Origin: a virus
Strand: one strand, 5' to 3'
IMG/VR virus record: IMGVR_UViG_3300020178_000761
Span: 20,793-84,792 of that record
DNA: 64,000 nt
Shown here in pieces: positions 57,719 to 64,000 of the stretch. The notes under the pieces were generated by a model that saw nothing but the letters and a program-made list of their open reading frames with translations, was not told the DNA's origin and searched no databases. How positions within the stretch are numbered: the stretch's first letter is position 1; every line of letters begins with the position of its first letter. The translations under genes and the position numbers were made by a program.

Positions 57719-58108
57719 TTATTCGGGAGATTCTAGTCTAGAAAGTGCTTTATTCAAACCGTATTTTCGTATATCACCAGAAAACAACATCAATTCCATT
57801 GCTTTCTTTTCATTGGTCACAATCACACCATCATCTGCTAGGTAGTATGGACAGTCTATATATTTGTCTAAAAATATTATGGTTTGTGTGGTTAAATTGA
57901 AATCGTTCGGAAATGGTACATCGTATGTTTGAAGTTGCAGTTTATCTTTAATAAATGACAATCCTTCATCTGTAAGACGCAGTCCACCTGAACCTTTGTT
58001 TCTACTGTTCTTCCACCATGTAGGCATATACTCCCTCATAGTATTTTCACCTATGCTGATATTAGCCTGCTTTAAGAATATTTTGGTGTAGGTTTCTTTC
58101 CAATTCAT
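57719..58108 (-). CDS. Small phage protein of unknown function
   Basis: The 129-residue protein has an alpha/beta layout (WKETYTKIFLKQANISIGEN, GGLRLTDEGLSFIKDKLQLQ, TIIFLDKYIDCPYYL, KKAMELMLFSGDIRKYGLNK) resembling a winged-helix or TPR-like small domain. No motif allows a firm call. It overlaps the upstream gene by four bases. A perfect DnaA-box-like 9-mer lies right after its stop, but one copy is not evidence of an origin. Conserved context in the replication/recombination side of the genome is the only clue. Confidence 0.6.
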   Translation of the reverse strand: MNWKETYTKIFLKQANISIGENTMREYMPTWWKNSRNKGSGGLRLTDEGLSFIKDKLQLQTYDVPFPNDFNLTTQTIIFLDKYIDCPYYLADDGVIVTNEKKAMELMLFSGDIRKYGLNKALSRLESPE

Positions 58109-58395
58109 TTTTCACTGACAGTTTCACCCTGAGTCAATTTGACCACAGTGAATTCTTCAGTGTTGAACATGGTGTTCAATTTCTTGGCTAGATTGAATGC
58201 GTGTCCAGGATTTGAAAAACTTACTTTTTTGTATTTTGGACCCGGGTAATTGTTTAACTGATTTGCTGATTTTAGGTTGAATGGTTTGTTCTGGTAAAAC
58301 ACTGCCCATATGCCTTCAGCCGCCAGAACTTGTTCGCTCTTATAAGTTTTGCGATCGGTGTTTTCTAGTAGTATAGTCGGTTTAGGTCTACTCAT
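58105..58395 (-). CDS. Small phage protein of unknown function
   Basis: The 96-residue protein is basic and beta-rich: KPTILLENTDRKTYKSEQVL, IWAVFYQNKPFNLKSANQLN, KYKKVSFSNPGHAFNLAKKL. A single-domain nucleic-acid-binding protein is possible from the Lys/aromatic pattern, but no family is recognised. A late-promoter-like element lies eleven bases before the start. It shares a four-base overlap with the downstream gene. Confidence 0.6.
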   Translation of the reverse strand: MSRPKPTILLENTDRKTYKSEQVLAAEGIWAVFYQNKPFNLKSANQLNNYPGPKYKKVSFSNPGHAFNLAKKLNTMFNTEEFTVVKLTQGETVSEK

Positions 58396-58405
58396 ATAAT
58401 ATGAG

Positions 58406-58412
58406 TATTTAT
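58406..58412 (-). promoter_or_regulatory. Late-promoter-like ATAAATA element before the 58395 gene
   Basis: On the minus strand agATAAATA lies in the 33-base gap and ends only about ten bases before the ATG at 58395, so the leader would be very short. The element agrees with the other five in orientation and sequence. Confidence 0.4.
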
Positions 58413-58428
58413 CTAAAATGAATCGGTA

Positions 58429-58668
58429 TTATAGATTACCGCCGTCTACTTTGACTTCTATTGTTTGAGCCTCTGTGCTGTCTTTTTGTGCTATTAGACC
58501 CTCATAGTCGCCCGCTAAACGGGCCAGCACTGTGGCTAGTGCATATGTGACTTGTTTGGCTGTATTGATGTCTAACCGCACTTCTTTTTGATTGCTGAGG
58601 TCAGCACCTTTCACTTGTTGAATAAATTGCTGTAAACTGGCTGTATTAATAGGGTCTTTTATTGGCAT
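58429..58668 (-). CDS. Small helical phage protein of unknown function
   Basis: The 79-residue protein is mostly two helices (SLQQFIQQVKGADLSNQ, TAKQVTYALATVLARLAGDY) followed by a beta tail (TIEVKVDGGNL). It overlaps the upstream gene by 23 bases. No motif is recognised. Small conserved helical proteins in this position of T4-like marine genomes are usually unnamed. Confidence 0.58.
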   Translation of the reverse strand: MPIKDPINTASLQQFIQQVKGADLSNQKEVRLDINTAKQVTYALATVLARLAGDYEGLIAQKDSTEAQTIEVKVDGGNL

Positions 58669-59143
58669 TGCTCAACTCCGTTTTCATTTCTAATGATGTT
58701 CTAAATGGACCTTTAAAAGGATAACTTTCCAATGTTAACAATTTGGGACAATAACTTCGTACCCATCCTTTTTCAAACTTAATTATATAGTATCCAGCAC
58801 AATATAAACTTTTGGATTTTTTACTCTTGTTAAACAATGGCAGTTTCTTTTTTACATCAAATACCATATTGTAAGGTTTAAACTTGCTCGGATAATCATA
58901 CACAGAATTATCTTCATTTTCTTTTTCTTCTTTAGGCGCACTAACTGTGGATCCCCACATCCAATCTCCGTTGAAATTCTTTTGAAGTTGCTGTTGATTA
59001 TCGAAGATTCTAGTACCGTCAGAACAACTGAACATATATCTTCTGTCTTCTTGTCTACAAATTGTGCCTACTTTTTGACCATCAGATTCCAGTATCCAGA
59101 ATCTATTTGCTAGTATAGGCTTCGCAAAAAATTTAGTTGTCAT
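58646..59143 (-). CDS. Phage protein of unknown function downstream of RNase H gene
   Basis: The 165-residue protein has an aromatic beta-rich N-terminus (FWILESDGQKVGTICRQEDR, RRYMFSCSDGTRIFDNQQQL), an acidic linker (KEEKENEDN), and a C-terminal beta domain ending in LLTLESYPFKGPFRTSLEM. Two cysteines are present, but no zinc pattern. It overlaps the RNase H gene by four bases and so may be coupled to replication, but the function is unknown. Confidence 0.58.
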   Translation of the reverse strand: MTTKFFAKPILANRFWILESDGQKVGTICRQEDRRYMFSCSDGTRIFDNQQQLQKNFNGDWMWGSTVSAPKEEKENEDNSVYDYPSKFKPYNMVFDVKKKLPLFNKSKKSKSLYCAGYYIIKFEKGWVRSYCPKLLTLESYPFKGPFRTSLEMKTELSNANKRPY

Positions 59144-60138
59144 GCCATTACCTCTTCTTTCTGTTTGTATTTCGCATTTAATGGTTCAGCATAAGTTTGC
59201 GGGTATTCAGCAATTTTTTGCATATCCCATTTAGCACAAAATTTAATTAATTTTAATCCAACCTGTTCTATTGTTTTAGGCTTAACGGAATTGATTGTTT
59301 CTTTAATAATACTTTTAATTTCTTCTGGTTGTGCTGTTAAATCACACAGTGTTACATTTCTTTGATAGTCATCCACAACTCTATGTTCTTCACCATTATG
59401 GTCCAACCAACGTTGTAACATCATATTGTTCCAGTTATATCCTTTGGAATTTCTATCTTCAAATGCTTCAGTTAATCCAACTTTCTTTTTGGTACCTTTG
59501 GTCCTAACACCAGGATATGCAGAAAATACATTGTCAGCAGTATCACCTCTCATACATTTTTCAAACAACAACCATTCTGGATTTGGTGCTGGCTTATCTT
59601 CGCCAGTTTTCTTATCTTTGACTCTGTTACCTTTTGCGTCAAAATAGCCTTCATGTGTTATGGTAGTTTCTGTAATACCATTGTATTGACACACATTAGG
59701 AGCAATCAATTGAGCAAAATCGCCATCTGTGCTAATAATGATGTGATTATCATTAGGATGTGCTTGTACCCAACCAGCAATTAAATCGTCTGCTTCTAAT
59801 TGAGAGTGTTGCAGTGTTGTACAATTTGTTTTTGTGTCTATAAATTCTTTAAAGTTGTCAAAAGTTTCCCAAAATATTGTATCTTCTTCCACTTCTTTTT
59901 CTGTTCTAGCCTCTCTAGCCTCACTTCTGTTTCTTTTGTATGGAGTATAGAAGTCTTTACGCCAACTTCTTCCTTCCAAACAGAATACCACGTGATCTCC
60001 TTTGAAGTCTTGCCATACTTTTCTAATACTGTTGAATGTGATATGTAGAGCCATACCTACTTTAGAATCCAAATCGCTCTGTATGGCGTGTTTGGCTCTA
60101 AAAAATGTATTGGCTGTGTCTACTAATATATAATTCAT
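59140..60138 (-). CDS. rnh: T4 RNase H-like 5'-3' exonuclease (FEN family)
   Basis: The 332-residue protein starts NYILVDTANTFFRAKH, with the first metal-binding Asp (D7). It continues with HVVFCLEGRSWRKDFYTPYK (the acceptor loop with Arg/Lys), LEADDLIAGW and IISTDGDFAQLI (acidic cluster), then MRGDTADNVFSAYPGVRTKG, the helix-hairpin-helix-like segment. This is the T4 RNase H/flap endonuclease layout. T4 RNase H removes lagging-strand primers together with gp32 and ligase. It is preceded by a 32-codon membrane microprotein gene. Length is close to T4 RNase H (305 residues). Confidence 0.86.
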   Translation of the reverse strand: MNYILVDTANTFFRAKHAIQSDLDSKVGMALHITFNSIRKVWQDFKGDHVVFCLEGRSWRKDFYTPYKRNRSEAREARTEKEVEEDTIFWETFDNFKEFIDTKTNCTTLQHSQLEADDLIAGWVQAHPNDNHIIISTDGDFAQLIAPNVCQYNGITETTITHEGYFDAKGNRVKDKKTGEDKPAPNPEWLLFEKCMRGDTADNVFSAYPGVRTKGTKKKVGLTEAFEDRNSKGYNWNNMMLQRWLDHNGEEHRVVDDYQRNVTLCDLTAQPEEIKSIIKETINSVKPKTIEQVGLKLIKFCAKWDMQKIAEYPQTYAEPLNAKYKQKEEVMA

Positions 60139-60141
60139 ATT

Positions 60142-60240
60142 TTATAATTTTATAAACAAGTAATACCACAAAACAATTAGAGCTCCACCTGATCCCAGTA
60201 TCATTATTATTGCGGCGATTTCTTGTAAAATTGATATCAT
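60142..60240 (-). CDS. 32-residue single-pass membrane microprotein
   Basis: In the gap between RNase H and the upstream gene, a small frame starts at an ATG overlapping the upstream stop (TAATG) and ends four bases before the RNase H start. The product has one hydrophobic helix (IAAIIMILGSGGALIVLWYY) with an acidic N-terminus (SILQE) and a lysine near its end (FIKL), giving a plausible orientation with the N-terminus outside or inside the membrane undetermined. Stop-start overlap and exact fit to the gap support it as a real gene. A membrane role such as holin-like or inhibitor is possible but unknown. Confidence 0.55.
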   Translation of the reverse strand: MISILQEIAAIIMILGSGGALIVLWYYLFIKL

Positions 60241-60620
60241 TAACTGATCTCCGATTTATCCTCACTTAAATTTTTTGTATTGATATATCCAGCACCTCTT
60301 GTGGGATCCATGCCTTCTTCTTGAAGAATGTTTCTTGCTATGGTTTTAAACCAAGCATCCACAATCTGTTCATTGCTTTCACCTTTATAACCAGCATCCA
60401 ACAGTTTTTCAATGAATTCATTATTCCAATCCAGTTCAAAGAAACCATTTTTGATATTGTCTTCATTTATTTTTGTGTCCAACACAGCCACCCAAGGTTC
60501 TCCTTTTGCTGTGGCTTGTTCTTTTTCTTTCAACAGTGCTTCTAATCTTGGATTAGATTCTTCAGTTGTTGTTTCTTTCTTTTTAACAAATATGTCTTTT
60601 ACTTTTTTTATTATATCCAT
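60240..60620 (-). CDS. Acidic phage protein of unknown function
   Basis: The 126-residue protein has a basic start (MDIIKKVKDIFVKKKE) and an acidic body. It contains the stretch WVAVLDTKINEDNIKNGFFE followed by LDWNNEFIEKLLDAGYKGES, which I recall as conserved in T4-like marine phages without a known function. GGAG lies eight bases before the ATG. It lies downstream of QueE in the same operon. A role in replication or modification is only suggested by context. Confidence 0.62.
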   Translation of the reverse strand: MDIIKKVKDIFVKKKETTTEESNPRLEALLKEKEQATAKGEPWVAVLDTKINEDNIKNGFFELDWNNEFIEKLLDAGYKGESNEQIVDAWFKTIARNILQEEGMDPTRGAGYINTKNLSEDKSEIS

Positions 60621-60677
60621 TTTCTTATCTCCGATATTTCTTTTAATCTTTGTTCTTCTCTATCCTTCATCATCTCC

Positions 60678-61577
60678 TTAGGTACCCCAGGCATTTCCGA
60701 ATATGTCGACATGGAGTCTTGGAGTGTATCTCCATCCTCTTTCCATTGCGAGCTCGGCGACCTTTCTTGTGTTGAGTGTGTATGTTTCGGATCTTCCACC
60801 CAGTGGCATAATATATACGGGAACGTTGATTCCAGCGTCACGAAACTCGGCAACTGCCTTCGTAACTTCATCCACATCGGTTGCATCAGCAACCACAAAT
60901 TTAAAATACATTTGACTGCGAGGAATCCCATAATAAGACCTAGCAATCTCAGGCTTGATAGCAGTGTGCCAAGGTTCACCTGATACGGAAAGTTTTGGAG
61001 AGCAACTCCAAGTGACTTCGAATCTGTTTTGTTTTCTAAGATAATCTTCAAAATCCTTGTGTAAAATCTGCGTTGTATTTGTTTCGAATGTAACATTTTT
61101 CAAGTCTCCCATTTTTGGATGTTCAAATAGATCAATATAAAATCTTTGCCAACCTAGCAAAGGTTCTCCGCCTGTTAAGATAAAGTGTACGTCTTGTCCA
61201 TTAGACATTGTCCATTTTCCTTCTGGCGTTAAAGATAGTATGTGTTCCACAACTTCATCGATAGTTCTATCTTTCATATACTTTTTAAACTCTGGATATA
61301 TGCTGGCGTAAGTATCACAACCTGTGTGTATGATTGGCAAGTCTTCAAATTGTTTAACTTTGTCCAATACTCCATCATCTAAAAGTTTTTTTACTTCTGG
61401 ATTGTATTTGATGCCTTGTTTTAATTTTTCTTCTCTGTCTGGATGTCTATCCAATCCAAAGTTCATGCATCTAAAATTACAACCAAAAGTTCGTAAGAAT
61501 ACACTGGGTACTCCTACAAATCTTCCTTCTCCTTGTACAGAGTAAAATGCTTCTGAATATCTAAGTTTTTTAGTCAT
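60678..61577 (-). CDS. queE: QueE-like 7-carboxy-7-deazaguanine synthase with split Fe-S motif
   Basis: The 299-residue protein begins SEAFYSVQGEGRFVGVPSVF, the diagnostic QueE opening, and reaches FGCNFRCMNFG at C33 and C37. The third cluster cysteine does not follow two residues later. Instead, about 49 residues are inserted before HTGCDTYASIYPEF, where C87 sits in the GCDTYA context that normally directly follows C37. LTGGEPLLGWQ is the SAM-binding strand. The reaction would be carboxy-tetrahydropterin to carboxy-deazaguanine. The last third of the gene is more GC-rich than the first. It overlaps FolE by eight bases. Confidence 0.83.
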   Translation of the reverse strand: MTKKLRYSEAFYSVQGEGRFVGVPSVFLRTFGCNFRCMNFGLDRHPDREEKLKQGIKYNPEVKKLLDDGVLDKVKQFEDLPIIHTGCDTYASIYPEFKKYMKDRTIDEVVEHILSLTPEGKWTMSNGQDVHFILTGGEPLLGWQRFYIDLFEHPKMGDLKNVTFETNTTQILHKDFEDYLRKQNRFEVTWSCSPKLSVSGEPWHTAIKPEIARSYYGIPRSQMYFKFVVADATDVDEVTKAVAEFRDAGINVPVYIMPLGGRSETYTLNTRKVAELAMERGWRYTPRLHVDIFGNAWGT

Positions 61578-62244
61578 GACCTTTCATACTCATACAGATA
61601 TCATAAAACTCTTTCTTAAGTGGTGGGTGTTTATCAAACGCACCCAACATAATAGCAGTTGTCATATCTGATTGATGTTCTTTAACTCCTCTGTGTGTCA
61701 TGCAGTGATGTTCTGCTTTGATCAGTACAGCCACGTTTGGAGTCTTAGCATATTTTTGTAATGCTTCTGCAATTTGTGTTGTCATCTCTTCTTGAATCTG
61801 TGGTCTCTCTGCTATGTGATGAACTATTCTATTAAATTTGGATAATCCAATCACTTCTTTCTCAGGCAGTACACCTACCCAACATTTACCTACAATGTTC
61901 TGAAAGTGATGAGCACAAGTTGATCGCACACTGATTGGACCGCTAGTGTATAAACTTCTATATCCCATGTTAGGAAAAGAAGTTACTTTTGGCGGTTGTT
62001 GAAATCTACCACCAAATATTTCATTGATGTACATTTTAGCAACACGTCTAGCAGTTTCTTTTGTGTTGTGATCGTTTTCTGTGTCAATCACCAAAGCATC
62101 TAGCACAGATGAAAAAGATTCTTCCACTTCTTTTTGTAGTTCTTCTAATTCACCTTTCTCAATAAAGTCAGCAATATTGTCATTGCTGTGAAAACGTATT
62201 TCTTTGTCTTTCAGTCTCTGTCTTATTCGTTCCGATGCTTTCAT
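61570..62244 (-). CDS. folE: GTP cyclohydrolase I (FolE)
   Basis: The 224-residue enzyme has the FolE zinc-binding signatures: STCAHHFQNIVGKCWVGV with Cys/His, and EHHCMTHRGVKEHQS with the second Cys. LSKFNRIVHHIAERPQIQEE is the conserved helix between them. The N-terminal 90 residues form the usual helical part. The reaction is GTP to dihydroneopterin triphosphate, the first step of folate and of 7-deazaguanine synthesis. Overlap with QueE downstream favours the deazaguanine route. The 62241 gene upstream overlaps by four bases. Confidence 0.9.
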   Translation of the reverse strand: MKASERIRQRLKDKEIRFHSNDNIADFIEKGELEELQKEVEESFSSVLDALVIDTENDHNTKETARRVAKMYINEIFGGRFQQPPKVTSFPNMGYRSLYTSGPISVRSTCAHHFQNIVGKCWVGVLPEKEVIGLSKFNRIVHHIAERPQIQEEMTTQIAEALQKYAKTPNVAVLIKAEHHCMTHRGVKEHQSDMTTAIMLGAFDKHPPLKKEFYDICMSMKGHD

Positions 62245-62456
62245 CCTTGCCTCTTAATGTAAGTTTCTAATACTTCTAACTGATCATGATATTCAGCAAT
62301 AATTTTTAATTCTTTTTCTATTGCTTCTAACACATCAGGGTGTTCTCCAACTCCCACAGCCTTTTCCATGTATATTTCAACATTAGCCGCGTGTTTTTCA
62401 ATATGACCTTTGGCGTGTGCCACAAGTGCGTCATATATACGTTCTCTGCTTGCCAT
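62241..62456 (-). CDS. Small helical phage protein upstream of FolE
   Basis: The 71-residue protein is almost entirely helical with heptad spacing (YDALVAHAKGHIEKHAANVE, VLEAIEKELKIIAEYHDQLE). It has a strong AAGGAG site and a sigma70-like promoter 28-56 bases upstream, making it the first gene of the FolE-QueE operon. It overlaps FolE by four bases (ATGA). No catalytic motif is present; it could be an assembly or regulatory subunit. It resembles small conserved proteins found near FolE in marine T4-like phages. Confidence 0.62.
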   Translation of the reverse strand: MASRERIYDALVAHAKGHIEKHAANVEIYMEKAVGVGEHPDVLEAIEKELKIIAEYHDQLEVLETYIKRQG

Positions 62457-62483
62457 TGTTATTTCTCCTTATAAGTTACATTA

Positions 62484-62512
62484 ATATTAACAGATTTTGT
62501 CCAATTTGTCAA
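62484..62512 (-). promoter_or_regulatory. Sigma70-type promoter for the FolE-QueE operon
   Basis: On the minus strand TTGACA (62512-62507) and TAATAT (62489-62484) are 17 bases apart. The -35 box lies inside the end of the SGNH gene at 62487-63089. The leader would be about 20 bases and contains AAGGAG. Confidence 0.65.
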
Positions 62513-63089
62513 TGATTTGTTTGAGTACAATTTGATTTCCTTCTTCTGTGTAATGATTGGTTTCTCCTCTGTAAAAGGGCCATATTTCTGTTAAATCCAG
62601 TCTGTTTGTTTCACAAGCAAATTGGTTGCTGATGCTGAAGTTATCCACAGCCAAATACGGTATTGAGATCATTCTATTGATTTCTTCCCTCATCAATCTA
62701 TAGATCTCTTTTTGGTAGTCATCATCGTAGTGATGCCAGAACCAATTTTTGGCAGTTCTAAGTCTTGAATTAAACCAATCAAATTTGTGCTGTATGTCAG
62801 AAAATATAAGATCACAATTTTTGTGTAAACCTTGTTTATGAACTGGATGGGTTGGTGTGTGTATTCTGCTAGGACTGGTATGACACACTATCACACAATC
62901 ATAATTTTTTTGCCAACTTTTGTCATGTTCAAAGACATTTTGTAATTGTTTGAGTATTTTATATTCTCCTACACCTGCTTGAGCCACATTGTTCACTGCA
63001 TTGTGTTTTGTCAATTCTAGAGGCCAACCCTTGCCATTGGGCCATTCTGCGGCAAAACTGTCACCTGCGATTAAGATTTTTTTAGCCAT
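62487..63089 (-). CDS. SGNH/GDSL-type hydrolase-like protein 2
   Basis: The 200-residue protein begins KKILIAGDSFAAEWPNGKGW, the GDS block I with its catalytic Ser. VNNVAQAGVGEYKI has the Gly of block II. CVIVCHTSPSRIHTP is in the block III region, and RGETNHYTEEGNQIV supplies a C-terminal His. These enzymes act as esterases or acyl transferases on sugars and lipids. The start overlaps the upstream SGNH-like gene by 19 bases. The pair is not adjacent to the island SGNH gene. Confidence 0.73.
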   Translation of the reverse strand: MAKKILIAGDSFAAEWPNGKGWPLELTKHNAVNNVAQAGVGEYKILKQLQNVFEHDKSWQKNYDCVIVCHTSPSRIHTPTHPVHKQGLHKNCDLIFSDIQHKFDWFNSRLRTAKNWFWHHYDDDYQKEIYRLMREEINRMISIPYLAVDNFSISNQFACETNRLDLTEIWPFYRGETNHYTEEGNQIVLKQIIDKLDKIC

Positions 63090-63889
63090 GTCAAATATTC
63101 TGTTGCAATCAGTTTATGATATTGATTGTTGAAATGTTCTTTGTCTTCAATAAAATAATCTTCTGCACTATGTCCTAATGTATTTAGATATTGTTCCACC
63201 GACTGGTCCACTCTTTTCAAGGTATTAATTTTACCAAAATAATCTGTTGGTGTAGGCCACAGTCCTCTCGTTCTGAAATTGAACACATACAACTTGGCGT
63301 TGTTCTCTGTACAAATTTTATCCCAAGCATACATATTCAAAAGAAACTCTCTCTTTTCAAGCACAGTATTACATTCATAAAACAACTTAACACTCATATA
63401 AGAATCTTTTCTTAAGTCAGGAGACGTAAGTCCATGTTGTGCGGAAAATCCAATAGATGGAATATTTTTGTAGTCGTCTGCTGTAGGCTTTTGTAAAATC
63501 TGCACAGTGTTGCCTGCCACTGGATTATCAGAAAACTTTCTTATTTTTTCTGTTGATTCAGGATGTTCATATGTAAAATGATCCAAAGGTTCAACGTCAT
63601 ATTTTAACTCTGGATCGAAACTTAATGTGATTCTGTTTAATGGTGCTAAACACAAAAATACTTCATCTATATCATTATACTTGGCAAACATATTAGCCAA
63701 CCAAACTGTGTACAAGTTATTTGTTGCGCCTGGCTGAGCATAAATCACAACGTTCTTGTTGTTGATTTCTGAATACATTTCAGCATAGTTGTTGTCATTC
63801 CAGAATGTGAAACTGCCAGGACCTATTTTACCTGCTATGGTTTTATATCCTACTGTGTGACTGTCGCCTATAAAAAGTGTTCTACTCAT
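63071..63889 (-). CDS. SGNH/GDSL-type hydrolase-like protein 3
   Basis: The start is set at the ATG at 63889 (272 residues), beginning MSRTLFIGDSHTVGYKTIAG; a longer reading would cut into the HIT gene upstream. IGDSHTVG is block I. VVIYAQPGATNNLYT resembles the Gly/Asn oxyanion blocks, and IEDKEHFNNQYHKLIA has an Asp and His near the C-terminus in the usual catalytic order. It overlaps its downstream relative by 19 bases. Two consecutive, weakly similar SGNH genes suggest duplication. Substrate is unknown; an O-acetyl group of a surface glycan is one possibility. Confidence 0.7.
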   Translation of the reverse strand: MSRTLFIGDSHTVGYKTIAGKIGPGSFTFWNDNNYAEMYSEINNKNVVIYAQPGATNNLYTVWLANMFAKYNDIDEVFLCLAPLNRITLSFDPELKYDVEPLDHFTYEHPESTEKIRKFSDNPVAGNTVQILQKPTADDYKNIPSIGFSAQHGLTSPDLRKDSYMSVKLFYECNTVLEKREFLLNMYAWDKICTENNAKLYVFNFRTRGLWPTPTDYFGKINTLKRVDQSVEQYLNTLGHSAEDYFIEDKEHFNNQYHKLIATEYLTWLKKS

Positions 63890-64000
63890 TTTTAGTGTAG
63901 TCTCCCTTGCCAGGAATAACGTGACGTACACCGCCTTTTGGATTTTCGCAATCACCTTTTTTTCTAGGAATAAGATGAACGTGCGGATACATCACAGTTT
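63882..64000 (-). CDS. HIT-family protein, C-terminal fragment (5' cut by window edge)
   Basis: The minus-strand frame enters from the window end and stops at TAG 63884-63882, overlapping the start of the SGNH gene. The visible 38 or so residues contain YPHVHLIPRKKGD, the histidine-triad core of HIT hydrolases, followed by NPKGGVRHVIPGKGDY, a common HIT tail. HIT enzymes hydrolyse or transfer nucleotide derivatives. The N-terminal part is missing, so neither start nor substrate can be told. Confidence 0.72.
   Translation of the reverse strand, partial: TVMYPHVHLIPRKKGDCENPKGGVRHVIPGKGDYTKNE

Noticed and set aside
60611-60673. A 20-codon frame (MMKDREEQRLKEISEIRKWI) after queE with AAGGAG close by
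   Set aside because: The spacing from AAGGAG to the ATG is only 0-3 bases, and the frame overlaps the next gene start. It is too short to support without conservation data.
1-64000. tRNA genes, CRISPR arrays, insertion sequences, integrase and attachment sites
   Set aside because: None was recognised by eye. Gene gaps are too short for most of these, and no transposase or integrase motifs appear among the proteins. A tRNA scan was not run.

Overview
The window is a gene-dense, AT-rich stretch (roughly one third GC by eye) of a tailed phage genome with T4-type architecture. The T4 signatures are a gp5-like hub spike, a PAAR tip, gp25 and gp6 baseplate wedge proteins, tail-collar fibres and a T4 RNase H-type 5'-3' exonuclease. 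A MoxR/VWA pair and FolE/QueE are also present, a combination I associate with marine T4-like myoviruses (cyanophages and pelagiphages). No photosynthesis genes, tRNAs, integrase or CRISPR are visible, so the host is not fixed; an AT-rich marine bacterium is the best guess. No non-coding stretch reaches 300 bases; the longest gap is about 110 bases (57607-57718).

Layout. (1) 1-28962, plus strand: baseplate and tail-fibre module. It runs from the end of a hub-like protein through gp5-like spike, helical protein, PAAR, gp25, gp6 and a giant 4883-residue protein, followed by a small structural protein, three tandem fibre proteins with a shared N-terminal module, and a last structural protein. 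(2) 29012-52414, strand-switching: a 23-kb accessory enzyme island. It holds four putative glycosyltransferases, seven radical SAM enzymes, seven putative 2-oxoglutarate/Fe(II) oxygenases, a methyltransferase-like protein, a QueC-like PP-loop enzyme, an SGNH hydrolase, two kinase-fold-like proteins, two short-chain-dehydrogenase-like proteins and several unknowns. Many occur as diverged paralogous pairs and most neighbours overlap by a few bases. (3) 52419-53546, minus: a fourth fibre gene with an Mtd-like N-terminus. (4) 53610-64000, minus: small conserved phage proteins, the VWA metallopeptidase-like/MoxR ATPase pair, RNase H, QueE, FolE, two more SGNH hydrolases and the end of a HIT protein.

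Regulation visible in the sequence. Six intergenic regions carry a correctly oriented RATAAATA element resembling the T4 late promoter; three precede virion genes. Four others carry TTGAC(T/A)-N17-TAtaaT-type sigma70 promoters: before the island (29012) and before the 62456, MoxR and VWA genes. Two of these lie so close to the start codon that the mRNA would be nearly leaderless.

How the genes may work together (inference). The virion module builds the baseplate and adhesion organelle. The island looks like a biosynthetic or modifying pathway for a glycan or protein target, inserted between fibre genes where host-range functions usually sit. The substrate is unknown: host surface polysaccharide, virion proteins and small molecules are all possible. 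FolE, QueE and possibly the PP-loop enzyme could supply 7-deazaguanine intermediates, but QueD and an insertion enzyme are not in this window.
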